DNA of 64,000 nt, from assembly GCA_031180665.1 (NCBI GenBank), contig JAPSLP010000023.1:20529-84528 (forward strand). Direction: 5' to 3'. Shown one piece after another: positions 1 to 8,077 of the stretch. The notes below the pieces were generated by a model that saw only the letters and a program-made list of their open reading frames with translations, was not told the DNA's origin and ran no database searches. This DNA comes from Cupriavidus sp. (GTDB taxonomy: Bacteria; Pseudomonadota; Gammaproteobacteria; Burkholderiales; Burkholderiaceae). Position 1 is the stretch's first letter. Each line of letters opens with the position of its first letter. A program made the translations under genes and the position numbers.

Positions 1-606
1 CGGCTGCTGCTGGTCTATGCGAAGACGGCGATCGGCTACGGCGGCTCGTTCATCCCCTTCACCTTCCTTGCGCCGATCCTGCAGGACGTCTCCGGCTTCG
101 ACGCGGGCGCTGTCAGCCTGGTGATGCTGGTGTACGGCCTGTCGGTTGCCGCGGGCAATATCTGGGGCGGCCGCCTGGCCGACCGCCATGGCCCGATCCC
201 GGCGCTCAAGACGATGTTCGTGCTGCTGGCCGCGGTGCTGCTGGTGCTGAACTTCACCGCGCCGCACCGCTGGCTGGTGGTGGCGACGGTGCTGGCCTGG
301 GGCGCGGTCGCCTTCGGCAACGTGCCGGGACTGCAGGTCTACGTCGTCAAGCAGGCCGAGCGCTTCACGCCGCAAGCGGTCGACGTCGCCTCGGGCCTCA
401 ATATCGCCGCGTTCAATCTGGGCATCGCCGGCGCGGCATGGGCGGGCGGCCTGATCGTGACGCATCTGGGCCTGATGCATACGCCGTGGATCGGCGCGGT
501 CGTGGTGCTGGTCGCGCTGGCGCTGACCGCCTGGAGCGGCCGCCTCGATCGCGCCGACGGTGTGGTCCATCGCGGTGGCGGCGCGGCTGGGGCGATGTCG
601 CACTGA
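1..606 (+). CDS. MFS transporter, DHA1-like, C-terminal part (5' end outside window)
   Basis: The reading frame is open from the first base and ends at TGA 604-606, giving the last 201 residues. About five to six hydrophobic helices are visible, with the cytoplasmic-loop signature GGRLADRHG about residue 58, typical of the second half of a major facilitator. The fragment resembles AraJ/SotB-type sugar or drug efflux proteins (family knowledge; substrate not deducible). The N-terminal half lies upstream of the window. The gene is transcribed toward the Gly/Ser-rich protein but is separated from it by 223 bases, so they are probably independent units. Confidence 0.85.
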   Translation, partial: RLLLVYAKTAIGYGGSFIPFTFLAPILQDVSGFDAGAVSLVMLVYGLSVAAGNIWGGRLADRHGPIPALKTMFVLLAAVLLVLNFTAPHRWLVVATVLAWGAVAFGNVPGLQVYVVKQAERFTPQAVDVASGLNIAAFNLGIAGAAWAGGLIVTHLGLMHTPWIGAVVVLVALALTAWSGRLDRADGVVHRGGGAAGAMSH

Positions 607-829
607 TCTGCCCGCCAAACCTGCGTGGCGGCCCGGGCAACCTCGCCGCCACGCGCGAAATCTGCACCGCTTGCCGGCCAATGCTTCAAGTGCGTTTACG
701 CCCCGCCCCGCGCATGTGACCGATGCCACCACGGCATGCAACTTGCGTCGCGTTAGCCCGTCTGCGCGCAAAGACAAAGACAGCACGCCGGGCGACGCCC
801 GGCGATATCGCACATCTCGGAGAGACAGC

Positions 830-1342
830 ATGAAAGCAACGACTTTGGCAGCGGCGCTCGCCTCCTGCCTGGCGCTCGCGACTGGCGCGGCCCTCGCGCA
901 AGGCGGCGCCGGTGGCGGTAGCGGCGGCAGCAGTGGCGGCGGCAGTGCCGGCGCCGGACCCAGCGCGCCTCCCGGCACGGGGACCAGCGCCACCGGGACC
1001 GGCGGCAGCACCAGCGGCAGCGGCGGCACCTCCGGCTACCAGTCCGGCAGCGGCTCGGGCAGCAAGAGCGGCGCCAGCGCGCCGCGCGGGCGCTCGGGCA
1101 GCGGCGGAACGTCCGGCAGCGGCACCAGCGGCTCGGGCACGGGATCGTCGGGCACCGGGTCGTCCGGCTCCGGCAGCCCGGGAAGCCCCGGCAGCTCCAG
1201 CAGTTCCGGAACTGGTACGGGCGGGGCCAGCGGCCTCGGTACGGGTGGCATGGGTTCCGGCGGCATGGGCGGCTCGGGCGGTACCAGCGGTGGCTCCGGC
1301 TCGACCGGTTCGGGAAGCAGCGGCGGCTCCAGCGGCCGCTAG
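830..1342 (+). CDS. Gly/Ser-rich exported low-complexity protein
   Basis: 170 residues. The ATG at 830 is preceded by GGAGAG and starts a clear signal peptide (residues 1-23, a Lys near the start, an Ala/Leu core, probable cleavage after ALA-Q). The open frame runs further upstream to 560, but that part has no ribosome site or signal. The mature part is almost entirely Gly, Ser, Thr, Ala and Pro in irregular GSGG, GTSG and GSSG units, with no Cys and few charged residues. Such composition gives a flexible, disordered exported or surface-anchored protein. I recognise no domain and assign no function. Low-complexity GC-rich coding also produces long spurious frames on both strands here, which I ignored. 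Confidence 0.6.
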   Translation: MKATTLAAALASCLALATGAALAQGGAGGGSGGSSGGGSAGAGPSAPPGTGTSATGTGGSTSGSGGTSGYQSGSGSGSKSGASAPRGRSGSGGTSGSGTSGSGTGSSGTGSSGSGSPGSPGSSSSSGTGTGGASGLGTGGMGSGGMGGSGGTSGGSGSTGSGSSGGSSGR

Positions 1343-1356
1343 GCGCCCTGCGCAAG

Positions 1357-1381
1357 CGCGCCGGCGGCCCACGCCGGCGCG
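1357..1381. terminator. GC hairpin between convergent genes
   Basis: A perfect 10-bp stem (1357-1366 with 1372-1381, CGCGCCGGCG and its complement) closes a 5-base loop. It lies just after the stop of the Gly/Ser-rich gene and before the stop of the convergent oxidase gene. No T-tract follows on either strand, so termination activity is only probable. Confidence 0.4.
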
Positions 1382-1418
1382 CGCATCGCCCATCGTGTCC
1401 CTCGCGCTCCTGGTGCCG

Positions 1419-3041
1419 TCAGCGCAATTGCGGTGGCACCTCGAAGGTATGGAACGGCGCGGGCGACGGCACCGACCACTCGAGGCCCTGCGCCCCGTCC
1501 CACGGTCGCGCCGCCGCGGGCTCGCCGCCCCGGATGGCCTTGAGCACGATATAGAGAAACAGCAGCTGCGACAGCCCGAAGCCGAACGCGCCGACCGACG
1601 ACACGAAATGGAAGTCGGTGAACTGCGGCGCGTAATCGGCATAGCGCCGCGGCATGCCGGCCAGCCCAAGGAAGTGCATCGGGAAAAAGGCGACGTTGAA
1701 CGAGATCATCGACGTCCAGAAATGCCATTTGCCCAACCGCTCGTCATACATGAAGCCGGTCCACTTCGGCAGCCAGTAGTAGACGCCGGCGAACAGCGCG
1801 AACAGCGACCCCGCCACCAGCACATAGTGGAAATGCGCCACCACGTAGTAGGTATCGTGGACCTGGATATCGATCGGCGTGACCGCCAGCATCAAGCCGG
1901 TGAACCCGCCGATGGTGAACACGAAGATGAAGCCGATCGCCCATAGCATCGGCGTCTCGAAGGTCAGGCTGCCGCGCCACATCGTCCCGATCCAGTTGAA
2001 GATCTTCACCGCCGTCGGCACCGAGATCAGCATGGTGGCGTACATGAAGAACAGCTGTCCGACCACGGGCATGCCCGTCGTAAACATATGGTGGGCCCAG
2101 ACGATCGACGACAGCACCGCGATCGCGCCAGTCGCGTAGACCATCGACGCATAGCCGAACAACGGTTTGCGCGAGAACGCCGGCACCACCTGCGAGACGA
2201 TGCCGAACGCCGGCAGGATCATGATGTAGACCTCGGGGTGTCCGAAGAACCAGAAGATATGCTGGTACAGCACCGGGTCGCCGCCGCCTGCGGCATTGAA
2301 GAACGTGGTGCCGAAATGCCGGTCCGTCAGCACCATCGTGATCGCACCGGCCAGCACCGGCATCACCTCGATCAGCAGAAATGCGGTGATCAGCCAGGTC
2401 CAGCAGAACATCGGCATTTTCATCATCTGCATGCCGGGGGCGCGCATATTGAGGATGGTGACGATGATATTGATCGCGCCCATGATCGACGAGGCGCCCA
2501 TCAGATGCAGCGCGAAGATGGCCATGTCCATGCCCGCGCCCATCTGCACCGACAGCGGCGCGTACAGCGTCCAGCCGGCAGCGGTCGCGCCGCCCTCGAC
2601 GAAGAAGGACCCCGCCAGCAGCAGGCCCGCCGGCGGCAGCAGCCAGAAGCTGAAGTTGTTCATCCGCGCGAACGCCATGTCGGAGGCGCCGATCATCAGC
2701 GGAATCATCCAGTTGGCCAGACCGACGAAGGCCGGCATGATCGCGCCGAACACCATGATCAGCCCGTGCAGCGTCACCATCTGGTTGAACAGCTCCGGCC
2801 GGAAGAACTGCAGCCCCGGCATGAACAGCTCCAGCCGAATGCCCAGGGCGAGGATGCCGCCGGCCAGCAGCATGGTGAAGCTGAACCATAGATACAGCGT
2901 GCCGATGTCCTTGTGGTTGGTGGCGAACACCCAGCGCCGCCATCCCGATGGGTGATGCGGATGGGCGTCGTGGTCGCTGGCGGGGTGGTCGACGGCGATC
3001 CCGCCGGATGGCGTGGCGGCGGCGTCTTGCGTGCTGTTCAT
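1419..3041 (-). CDS. ctaD: Cytochrome c oxidase subunit I (aa3-type, A1 class), solitary copy
   Basis: 540 residues starting at ATG 3041, with GAGGGAG upstream; the frame is open further upstream but without signals. This is the catalytic subunit of the proton-pumping terminal oxidase in the inner membrane, with 12 expected helices. Visible ligands: H92 for heme a (TLHGLIM), GHPEVYI with CuB His268, Glu270 and Tyr272 (E plus Y mark the A1 class), WAHHMF with H317/H318 for CuB, and HDTYYVVAHFHYV with H403 (heme a3) and H405 (heme a). The D-channel segment ANWMIPLMIGASD with MNN is also present. The N-terminus carries a short His/Asp-rich tail (residues 19-30). No subunit II, III or heme-synthesis gene is adjacent, so this is probably an additional copy relying on partners encoded elsewhere. 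Confidence 0.95.
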   Translation of the reverse strand: MNSTQDAAATPSGGIAVDHPASDHDAHPHHPSGWRRWVFATNHKDIGTLYLWFSFTMLLAGGILALGIRLELFMPGLQFFRPELFNQMVTLHGLIMVFGAIMPAFVGLANWMIPLMIGASDMAFARMNNFSFWLLPPAGLLLAGSFFVEGGATAAGWTLYAPLSVQMGAGMDMAIFALHLMGASSIMGAINIIVTILNMRAPGMQMMKMPMFCWTWLITAFLLIEVMPVLAGAITMVLTDRHFGTTFFNAAGGGDPVLYQHIFWFFGHPEVYIMILPAFGIVSQVVPAFSRKPLFGYASMVYATGAIAVLSSIVWAHHMFTTGMPVVGQLFFMYATMLISVPTAVKIFNWIGTMWRGSLTFETPMLWAIGFIFVFTIGGFTGLMLAVTPIDIQVHDTYYVVAHFHYVLVAGSLFALFAGVYYWLPKWTGFMYDERLGKWHFWTSMISFNVAFFPMHFLGLAGMPRRYADYAPQFTDFHFVSSVGAFGFGLSQLLFLYIVLKAIRGGEPAAARPWDGAQGLEWSVPSPAPFHTFEVPPQLR

Positions 3042-3204
3042 GGTCGGCTCCCTCGACACGGGCTCGCGTTGGCAGGAACCGCGAAGCAAGCAATCGATAT
3101 GCCATTGATCCATTGGCCGTGGCGCCCGGCCCGTGCGCCGTTGGCACGCCCCTTGCGCCGGGGCTCGCAGCAACGCAGCCGCGGACACGGACGGGAGAGC
3201 ACGC

Positions 3205-3723
3205 ATGCGCGTCTGGGTGATCAGGAAGAACTGCTCGCTGACACCGGCACAAACGGTGTTCGGCTTCGTCGCCGCCAGCGTCGTCATCGTGGGGATCGGG
3301 CTCGCCTTCGCGGTAATGGGGCACTGGCCCGTACTGCTGTTCGCCTTTGTCGAGGTCGCGCTGCTGGCCGCCCTGCTGCTGCGATACTGCCGCCACGCGA
3401 CCGATCACGAACGTCTGTCGCTCGCACATGACGTACTGTGTGTCGAGATCACGGTCTGCGATGCGACCACGCGCCGCAATCTGGTCGCGTCGCTGGTGCG
3501 CTTCGAGCTCGACGGCGCCACGCCCGGCATCGTGCTGCGCTACGGCAACGAGGTCCTGGTGGTGGGCCGCATGCTATGCCCGCCGGCACGCCGGCGCCTT
3601 GCGGAAACCCTGCGGCAATGCTGCCGTCATCCTTTGACACCCGATGACGAGCGGGCCGCCGCGCCGGCGATCGAAGTCGTCAGCAACGTGCCGGCAGCCG
3701 GTCCGGCCGGCCCCGATCGCTGA
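3205..3723 (+). CDS. DUF2244-type integral membrane protein
   Basis: 172 residues. The ATG at 3205 has GGGAGAG 6 bases upstream and is preferred over the upstream in-frame ATG at 3133. Two adjacent hydrophobic helices lie at about residues 17-62, followed by a soluble beta-rich domain that begins HATDHERLSL and includes ITVCDATTRRNLV and VLRYGNEVLVVGRML. This layout matches the DUF2244 (COG5488) family, whose members are often encoded next to aa3 oxidase operons (family knowledge). It diverges from ctaD with a 163-base shared upstream region, consistent with a role linked to that oxidase. Biochemical function is unknown. Confidence 0.65.
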   Translation: MRVWVIRKNCSLTPAQTVFGFVAASVVIVGIGLAFAVMGHWPVLLFAFVEVALLAALLLRYCRHATDHERLSLAHDVLCVEITVCDATTRRNLVASLVRFELDGATPGIVLRYGNEVLVVGRMLCPPARRRLAETLRQCCRHPLTPDDERAAAPAIEVVSNVPAAGPAGPDR

Positions 3724-3824
3724 GCGCGACGGGGCGCGATCCCGGTAAAGACTACAGTCGGCGCGCACCCGAATTGCCAAAGCGCGGCCGCATGGCAACG
3801 CCTTGGCCCGCATGCGGGCTGTGC

Positions 3825-5237
3825 TCAGCCGGCCACGCGCTGCAGTTCCCGCATCGCCTCGCCCGCCTCGCGACGCAGCTGCGCCAGGTCCAGCCCGACG
3901 ATTGCGCCGTCCTGCACCACCTGGCGTCCGCGCACGAACACGTGCCGTACCGGCGTCGGCTCTCCGGCGGCCACCGGCGCAGCGGCGACATCGTGGAAGC
4001 CGTGAAAGCGCAGGCCGCCGACGTCGTAGATCGCCAGGTCGGCCGACTGCCCCGGCGCCAGCGTGCCGATCTGCGGCAGGTCCAGCACCGCGGCGCCTCC
4101 CGCCGTGCCCCAGTGGATCACCTCTTCCACCGTGGTCTGCGCGGCGCCCCCGACCGCGCGGTGCACCAGCCAGGCGAAGTTGGCCTCGTGGACCATGCTG
4201 CCCGATTCATTGGAGGCGACGCCGTCCACACCGAGCGAGATCCGCACACCGGCATCGGCGAGCGCGCGCACCGGCGCCACGCCGCTGCCCAGCCGCGCGT
4301 TGCTGACCGGACAGTGCGCCATGCCGGTACCGGTCGCGGCCAGCATGCGGATCTCGTCGGGAGACAGCGTGACCAGATGCGCGAACCAGACGTCCGGGCC
4401 GAGCCAGCCATGCTCGCCGACGAATTCCACCGGCGTGCAGCGATATTTTTCGCGGCAGAAGCGCACGTAGTTGTCGGTCTCGGACAGATGCGTGTGCAGG
4501 CGCAGGCCGAGGCCGCGGCCGAACTCGGCCAGCTCGCGCAGCATCGCCGGCGGCAGCGAGAACGTCGGCGTGGTCGGCGCCACCGCGACGCGCCGCATCG
4601 CATCACCGGCCGGGTCGTGATAGCGCGCCTTCAGCCGTTCGATATCGGCCACCATCTCGTCGAGCGTCTCCGGCACCAGCGCGGTCTTCGACATGCCGGG
4701 ATGGTCCGCCGCAGACTGGATCGCGCCGCCGCGGCACAGCACCAGCCGCAGCCCCATTTCCGCGGCCGCCTCGAACAGCAGGTCGCCGGTCTCGGCGCCA
4801 TGGCCGTGGTGATAGAGGTAGTGATGATCGGCGCAGCTGGTGGTCCCCGACAGCAGCAGTTCGGCCATGCCGAGCCGCACCGCGGCACGCAGCACCTGGG
4901 GCGTGAAGGCCGCCAGGCGCGGATACGGCACCGCCGCCAGCCACGCCTGCAGATCGGCGTTGATGCCGGCGGGCACGGCTTTGAGCAGGTTCTGGAACAG
5001 ATGATGGTGCGTATTGATCCAGCCCGGATAGACCACGCAGCCCGAGACGTCTAGCACGCGTTCGCCCGGCAGCGGTGCGAGTCCCGAGGCGATCTCGGCG
5101 ATGCGGCCGTCGCGGATGCGGATATCGGCCGCGCCGGCGCGCGCCGCCGGGCCTGCCAGGCCGGTCATCACCGCAGCGGCGCCGCGGATCAGCAGGTTGT
5201 CGCGCTGGTGGTCGTTGTTGCATTGGACTTGGGTCAA
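3825..5237 (-). CDS. 8-oxoguanine deaminase-like amidohydrolase (ATZ/TRZ family)
   Basis: 470 residues. The start is TTG at 5237, two bases after the permease stop codon; the only nearby ATG is at codon 24, inside the first beta strand, so the TTG is preferred. Metal motif PGWINTHHH (H77-H79), then LHTHLSET, a strand-6 FAHLV and LGVDGVASNES with the catalytic Asp are all present. The order and wording closely match Pseudomonas 8-oxoguanine deaminase (PA0142 type), which hydrolyses oxidised or other purines in the cytoplasm. Related family members deaminate s-triazines or guanine, so exact substrate is uncertain. Coupling to a nucleobase permease supports purine salvage or catabolism. Confidence 0.8.
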   Translation of the reverse strand: MTQVQCNNDHQRDNLLIRGAAAVMTGLAGPAARAGAADIRIRDGRIAEIASGLAPLPGERVLDVSGCVVYPGWINTHHHLFQNLLKAVPAGINADLQAWLAAVPYPRLAAFTPQVLRAAVRLGMAELLLSGTTSCADHHYLYHHGHGAETGDLLFEAAAEMGLRLVLCRGGAIQSAADHPGMSKTALVPETLDEMVADIERLKARYHDPAGDAMRRVAVAPTTPTFSLPPAMLRELAEFGRGLGLRLHTHLSETDNYVRFCREKYRCTPVEFVGEHGWLGPDVWFAHLVTLSPDEIRMLAATGTGMAHCPVSNARLGSGVAPVRALADAGVRISLGVDGVASNESGSMVHEANFAWLVHRAVGGAAQTTVEEVIHWGTAGGAAVLDLPQIGTLAPGQSADLAIYDVGGLRFHGFHDVAAAPVAAGEPTPVRHVFVRGRQVVQDGAIVGLDLAQLRREAGEAMRELQRVAG

Positions 5238-5239
5238 GA

Positions 5240-6586
5240 TCAGATCTCCGAGGCATGTTCGCCGGCGTGGGCCAGCGGTGCGTCACGGCCCGGCAGGCCG
5301 TTGAGCAGCAGGTTCAGGAATACGGACACCACGCAGGCGATGATCACGCTGCTGTGCACGAACGGCTGCAGCGCTTCGGGCAGTTTCTCCAGCACCGACG
5401 GCATGATCACCGGCATCAGCGCGCAGGCCAGCGTGATGGCGACGATGGTCAGGTTCGAGCGATTGTTCTCATAGTCGACCTGGCCCAGCGTCTTGATGCC
5501 CGCCGCGCCGACCACGCCGAACATCACCAGCGCGGCGCCGCCGAGCGCCGCGGCCGGAATCGACGCAAAAAGCGCGCCGATCTTGGGCACCAGCGCGACC
5601 GCGCACAGCATCAGGCCGCAGGTGGCCACCACCCAGCGGCTGCGTACGCCGGTCACGATCACCAGCCCCACGTTCTCCATGAAGGCGATATAAGGAAAGG
5701 CCGCGAACATGCCGCCGATCGCGCTGGCCAGGCCGTTGGCGCGCAGGCCGTTGGTCGCCTCGCGTTCGCTGACCGGGCGCTTGACCAGATCGCCGATCGC
5801 GATGAACAGCCCCATCGACTCGACCATCTGCACCAGCATGACGATGGTCATCGTCACGATGGCGCCGATATCGAACACCGGCAGGCCGAAGGCGAATGGC
5901 TGCACCATCGTGAACCACGGCGCGCGCCGCACCTCGGTGAAGTCGCCCATGCCGAGCGCAGTCGCGACCGCCGCGCCGGCCAGCAGGCCGATCAGCACCG
6001 ACAGGTTGCGCAGGAATTCGCTGCCGTAGCGATTGATCGCCAGGATCAGCGCAACCACGCCGATCGCCACCGCGAAGAACACCGGCGCACCGAACTGGGG
6101 TGCGCCGCGCCCGCCGCCCAGCCATTGATAGGCGACCGGGAACAGCGACAGGCCGATCGCGGTGACGATGCAACCCGTCACCACTGGCGGGAAGAACTGG
6201 CGCAGCCGCCCGATCACCGGCGCCAGCAGCAGCGTGATCACGCCCGCGCCGATGATGGCGCCGCAGACGCCCTGGAAGCCCAGCGACGGATCGGTGCCGA
6301 TCGCGATCACGGGGCCGACCGAGCTGAAGGCGACGCCCTGCATGATCGGCAGCCGCACGCCGAACTTCCAGAAGCCCACCGTCTGCAGCAGCGTGGCGAT
6401 GCCCGAGGTAAACAGCGCGGTGCTGATCAGCAGCGTGGTCTGCGCCGGGGTCATTTTCAACGCGGCGGCGACGATCATCGGCACCGTGATCGCGCCCAGA
6501 TAACTGACCAGCATGTGCTGGAAGCCCAGCGTGAGCATGGCGCGCGGCGGCAGCACCGCGTCGACCGGGTGTTGGGGCGAAGCCAT
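5240..6586 (-). CDS. NCS2 nucleobase:cation symporter (uracil/xanthine permease type)
   Basis: 448 residues starting at ATG 6586, with AAGGAGA upstream. About 14 hydrophobic segments are visible, with the NCS2 hallmarks GFQHMLVSYLGAI in TM1, VGFWKFGVRLPIMQGVAF in TM3, and MVESMGLFIAIGD around the substrate-binding Glu. It is an inner-membrane importer of purines or pyrimidines. It is first in a two-gene unit with the deaminase, separated by only 2 bases, so the transported base is probably the deaminase substrate. An AraC regulator diverges from it. Confidence 0.88.
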   Translation of the reverse strand: MASPQHPVDAVLPPRAMLTLGFQHMLVSYLGAITVPMIVAAALKMTPAQTTLLISTALFTSGIATLLQTVGFWKFGVRLPIMQGVAFSSVGPVIAIGTDPSLGFQGVCGAIIGAGVITLLLAPVIGRLRQFFPPVVTGCIVTAIGLSLFPVAYQWLGGGRGAPQFGAPVFFAVAIGVVALILAINRYGSEFLRNLSVLIGLLAGAAVATALGMGDFTEVRRAPWFTMVQPFAFGLPVFDIGAIVTMTIVMLVQMVESMGLFIAIGDLVKRPVSEREATNGLRANGLASAIGGMFAAFPYIAFMENVGLVIVTGVRSRWVVATCGLMLCAVALVPKIGALFASIPAAALGGAALVMFGVVGAAGIKTLGQVDYENNRSNLTIVAITLACALMPVIMPSVLEKLPEALQPFVHSSVIIACVVSVFLNLLLNGLPGRDAPLAHAGEHASEI

Positions 6587-6957
6587 CGTCGTCTCCTTGG
6601 TGGTGGCTGAAGGCGCTCGAAGCGGCGCCTGCAGCCACAGTAGCGGCCACCCTCACGGGGTCATAGCGCAATTGCGAAGGCGATAGGCGCAAAGCGCAGC
6701 GATGTGAGGCACGCGGTGCTGGTGCGTGCGGTGCTGGTGCGGGTGGTGCTGGGGCGGGTGGTGCGACGGTGATGCGGTGGTGGTGCGATGGCGGTGCGGT
6801 GGACATCCGGTGGCCTGCGATGGCTGGCCGAAGACGACCGCGATGCCGCCGCGCGCTGCGGGTTTGTCCCGGCTTTGCCGCCGGCAAGGGCGGCCCTTAC
6901 GATAGCGCGCACCGCCGTTCCGGGTGCCTGCCATCGCATCCTTTGTTCCGCCCTTCC
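6587..6957. other. Divergent permease/araC intergenic region with low-complexity GGTG tract
   Basis: The 371 bases between the permease and araC starts hold no gene I believe. The most obvious content is a purine-rich GGTG/GCTGGTGCG tract at about 6710-6800, containing two exact copies of a 14-base unit (see repeat entry). No convincing sigma70 promoter or palindromic operator was found. Confidence 0.6.
6713..6741. repeat. Short tandem repeat GCGGTGCTGGTGCG x2
   Basis: Two exact copies of a 14-base unit at 6713-6726 and 6728-6741 (period 15) within a longer GGTG-rich tract running to about 6800. It is probably slippage-derived low complexity. Confidence 0.6.
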
Positions 6958-7992
6958 ATGCAGCCGCCTTCCGACGTTTCCGCGCCCGGCCTCGGCGCCG
7001 TCCATCGATTCCATGCCAGCGAACTGCCGCATGTGGAAGCGCTGTGCGCGCGGCTGTTCGGACCCACGCGGGTACGGCCGCTCGACGCGCAGGCGCCGCT
7101 GCACGTCGAGATCGAGCAATGCCATATCGGGCAGCTGTCGCTGGCCGAGATTCGCTACAGCACCGCGATGGAGATCGAGCCGCAGCCCGGCAAGGACGAG
7201 TACGTGATTCAAACCACGTTGGCGGGCCATTGCGAGGCGCTTACCGACGGGCAGTTGCAGCCTTACCCGCACGGCAGCACGCTGGTCGTCTCGCCGACGC
7301 TGCGCACGCGGCTGCTGCTCGATGGGGATTGCGAACGCTTCTGCGTGGTGCTGCGCCGGCGCGCGATCGAGCACGCGTTCCGCGAGCATTTCGGCTTCGA
7401 GCCGCCGGCGCCGATCGCGTTCGCGCCGCGGCTGGCCAGCGGGAATGAACTGAATGGCAATGGAGGGAATGGACTGCCCGAGCGCTGGCAGGCGCTGGTC
7501 GGATATCTGCGCGCGGAGATGCGCACGCGCCGGGCCGGCGCCGCCAATCCGACCATCGACGCCAGCATCGAGCATATGGTGGTGTCGACGCTGCTGTTCG
7601 ACCAGTTCTCCGGCGACGGTGCCACGCTGCCGCGGCGTTTCCAGCCGACGCTGCCGGCCTATGTGCGACGCGCGATCCAGTATCTGCGCCGCAATCTCGA
7701 TCGCCCGATCACGATGCGCGAGCTCGCCGACCATTGCGGCGTGTCCGAGCGCTCGCTGCAGGTGGGCTTTCGGCGCAGCAAGAACGCGACGCCGATGGAA
7801 TATCTGCGGCTGCTGCGCCTGCAGGGCGCGCGCGACAGCCTCTTGCGGGCGCCGCAGCAGCCCGGCGCGGTGACCGCGATCGCGCTGCGCCACGGCTTCG
7901 CGCATCTGAGCATGTTCTCGCGCGAATACCGGCGCGAATTCGGCGAGCTGCCATCGGAGACCTTGCGCCGCGCGCAGCGGCGCGAACGATAG
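6958..7992 (+). CDS. AraC/XylS-family transcriptional regulator
   Basis: 344 residues from ATG 6958. The frame extends upstream to 6769 only through the repeat tract, so that start is rejected. The N-terminal about 200 residues form an AraC_binding_2-like sensor domain (IEQCHIGQLSLAEIRY, then YVIQTTLAGHCE). The C-terminal about 100 residues carry two helix-turn-helix units: MRELADHCGVSERSLQ, then the second HTH ending FAHLSMFSREYRREFGE. The XylS/FeaR group with this layout usually activates aromatic-acid or amine catabolism (family knowledge). It diverges from the permease/deaminase pair and converges with the UbiD/UbiX cluster, so either could be its target. Confidence 0.85.
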   Translation: MQPPSDVSAPGLGAVHRFHASELPHVEALCARLFGPTRVRPLDAQAPLHVEIEQCHIGQLSLAEIRYSTAMEIEPQPGKDEYVIQTTLAGHCEALTDGQLQPYPHGSTLVVSPTLRTRLLLDGDCERFCVVLRRRAIEHAFREHFGFEPPAPIAFAPRLASGNELNGNGGNGLPERWQALVGYLRAEMRTRRAGAANPTIDASIEHMVVSTLLFDQFSGDGATLPRRFQPTLPAYVRRAIQYLRRNLDRPITMRELADHCGVSERSLQVGFRRSKNATPMEYLRLLRLQGARDSLLRAPQQPGAVTAIALRHGFAHLSMFSREYRREFGELPSETLRRAQRRER

Positions 7993-8077
7993 CGGCGGCC
8001 ATCCAGCGTGCGACAGGGCCGCGGCGGCGAGGGCTGTGCGCCCTGCCCCCACGGCACCGATCCGCTACGCCATTGCC

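Noticed and set aside
900..1340. Repetitive GGC-AGC sequence considered as a repeat array or CRISPR
   Set aside because: Units are irregular with no constant spacer length, and it is an in-frame coding region after a signal peptide.
912..1946. Long Ala/Arg/Pro-rich frames on both strands around 0.7-1.9 kb
   Set aside because: Produced by the GC-rich Gly/Ser repeats and the antisense of ctaD; composition is not protein-like.
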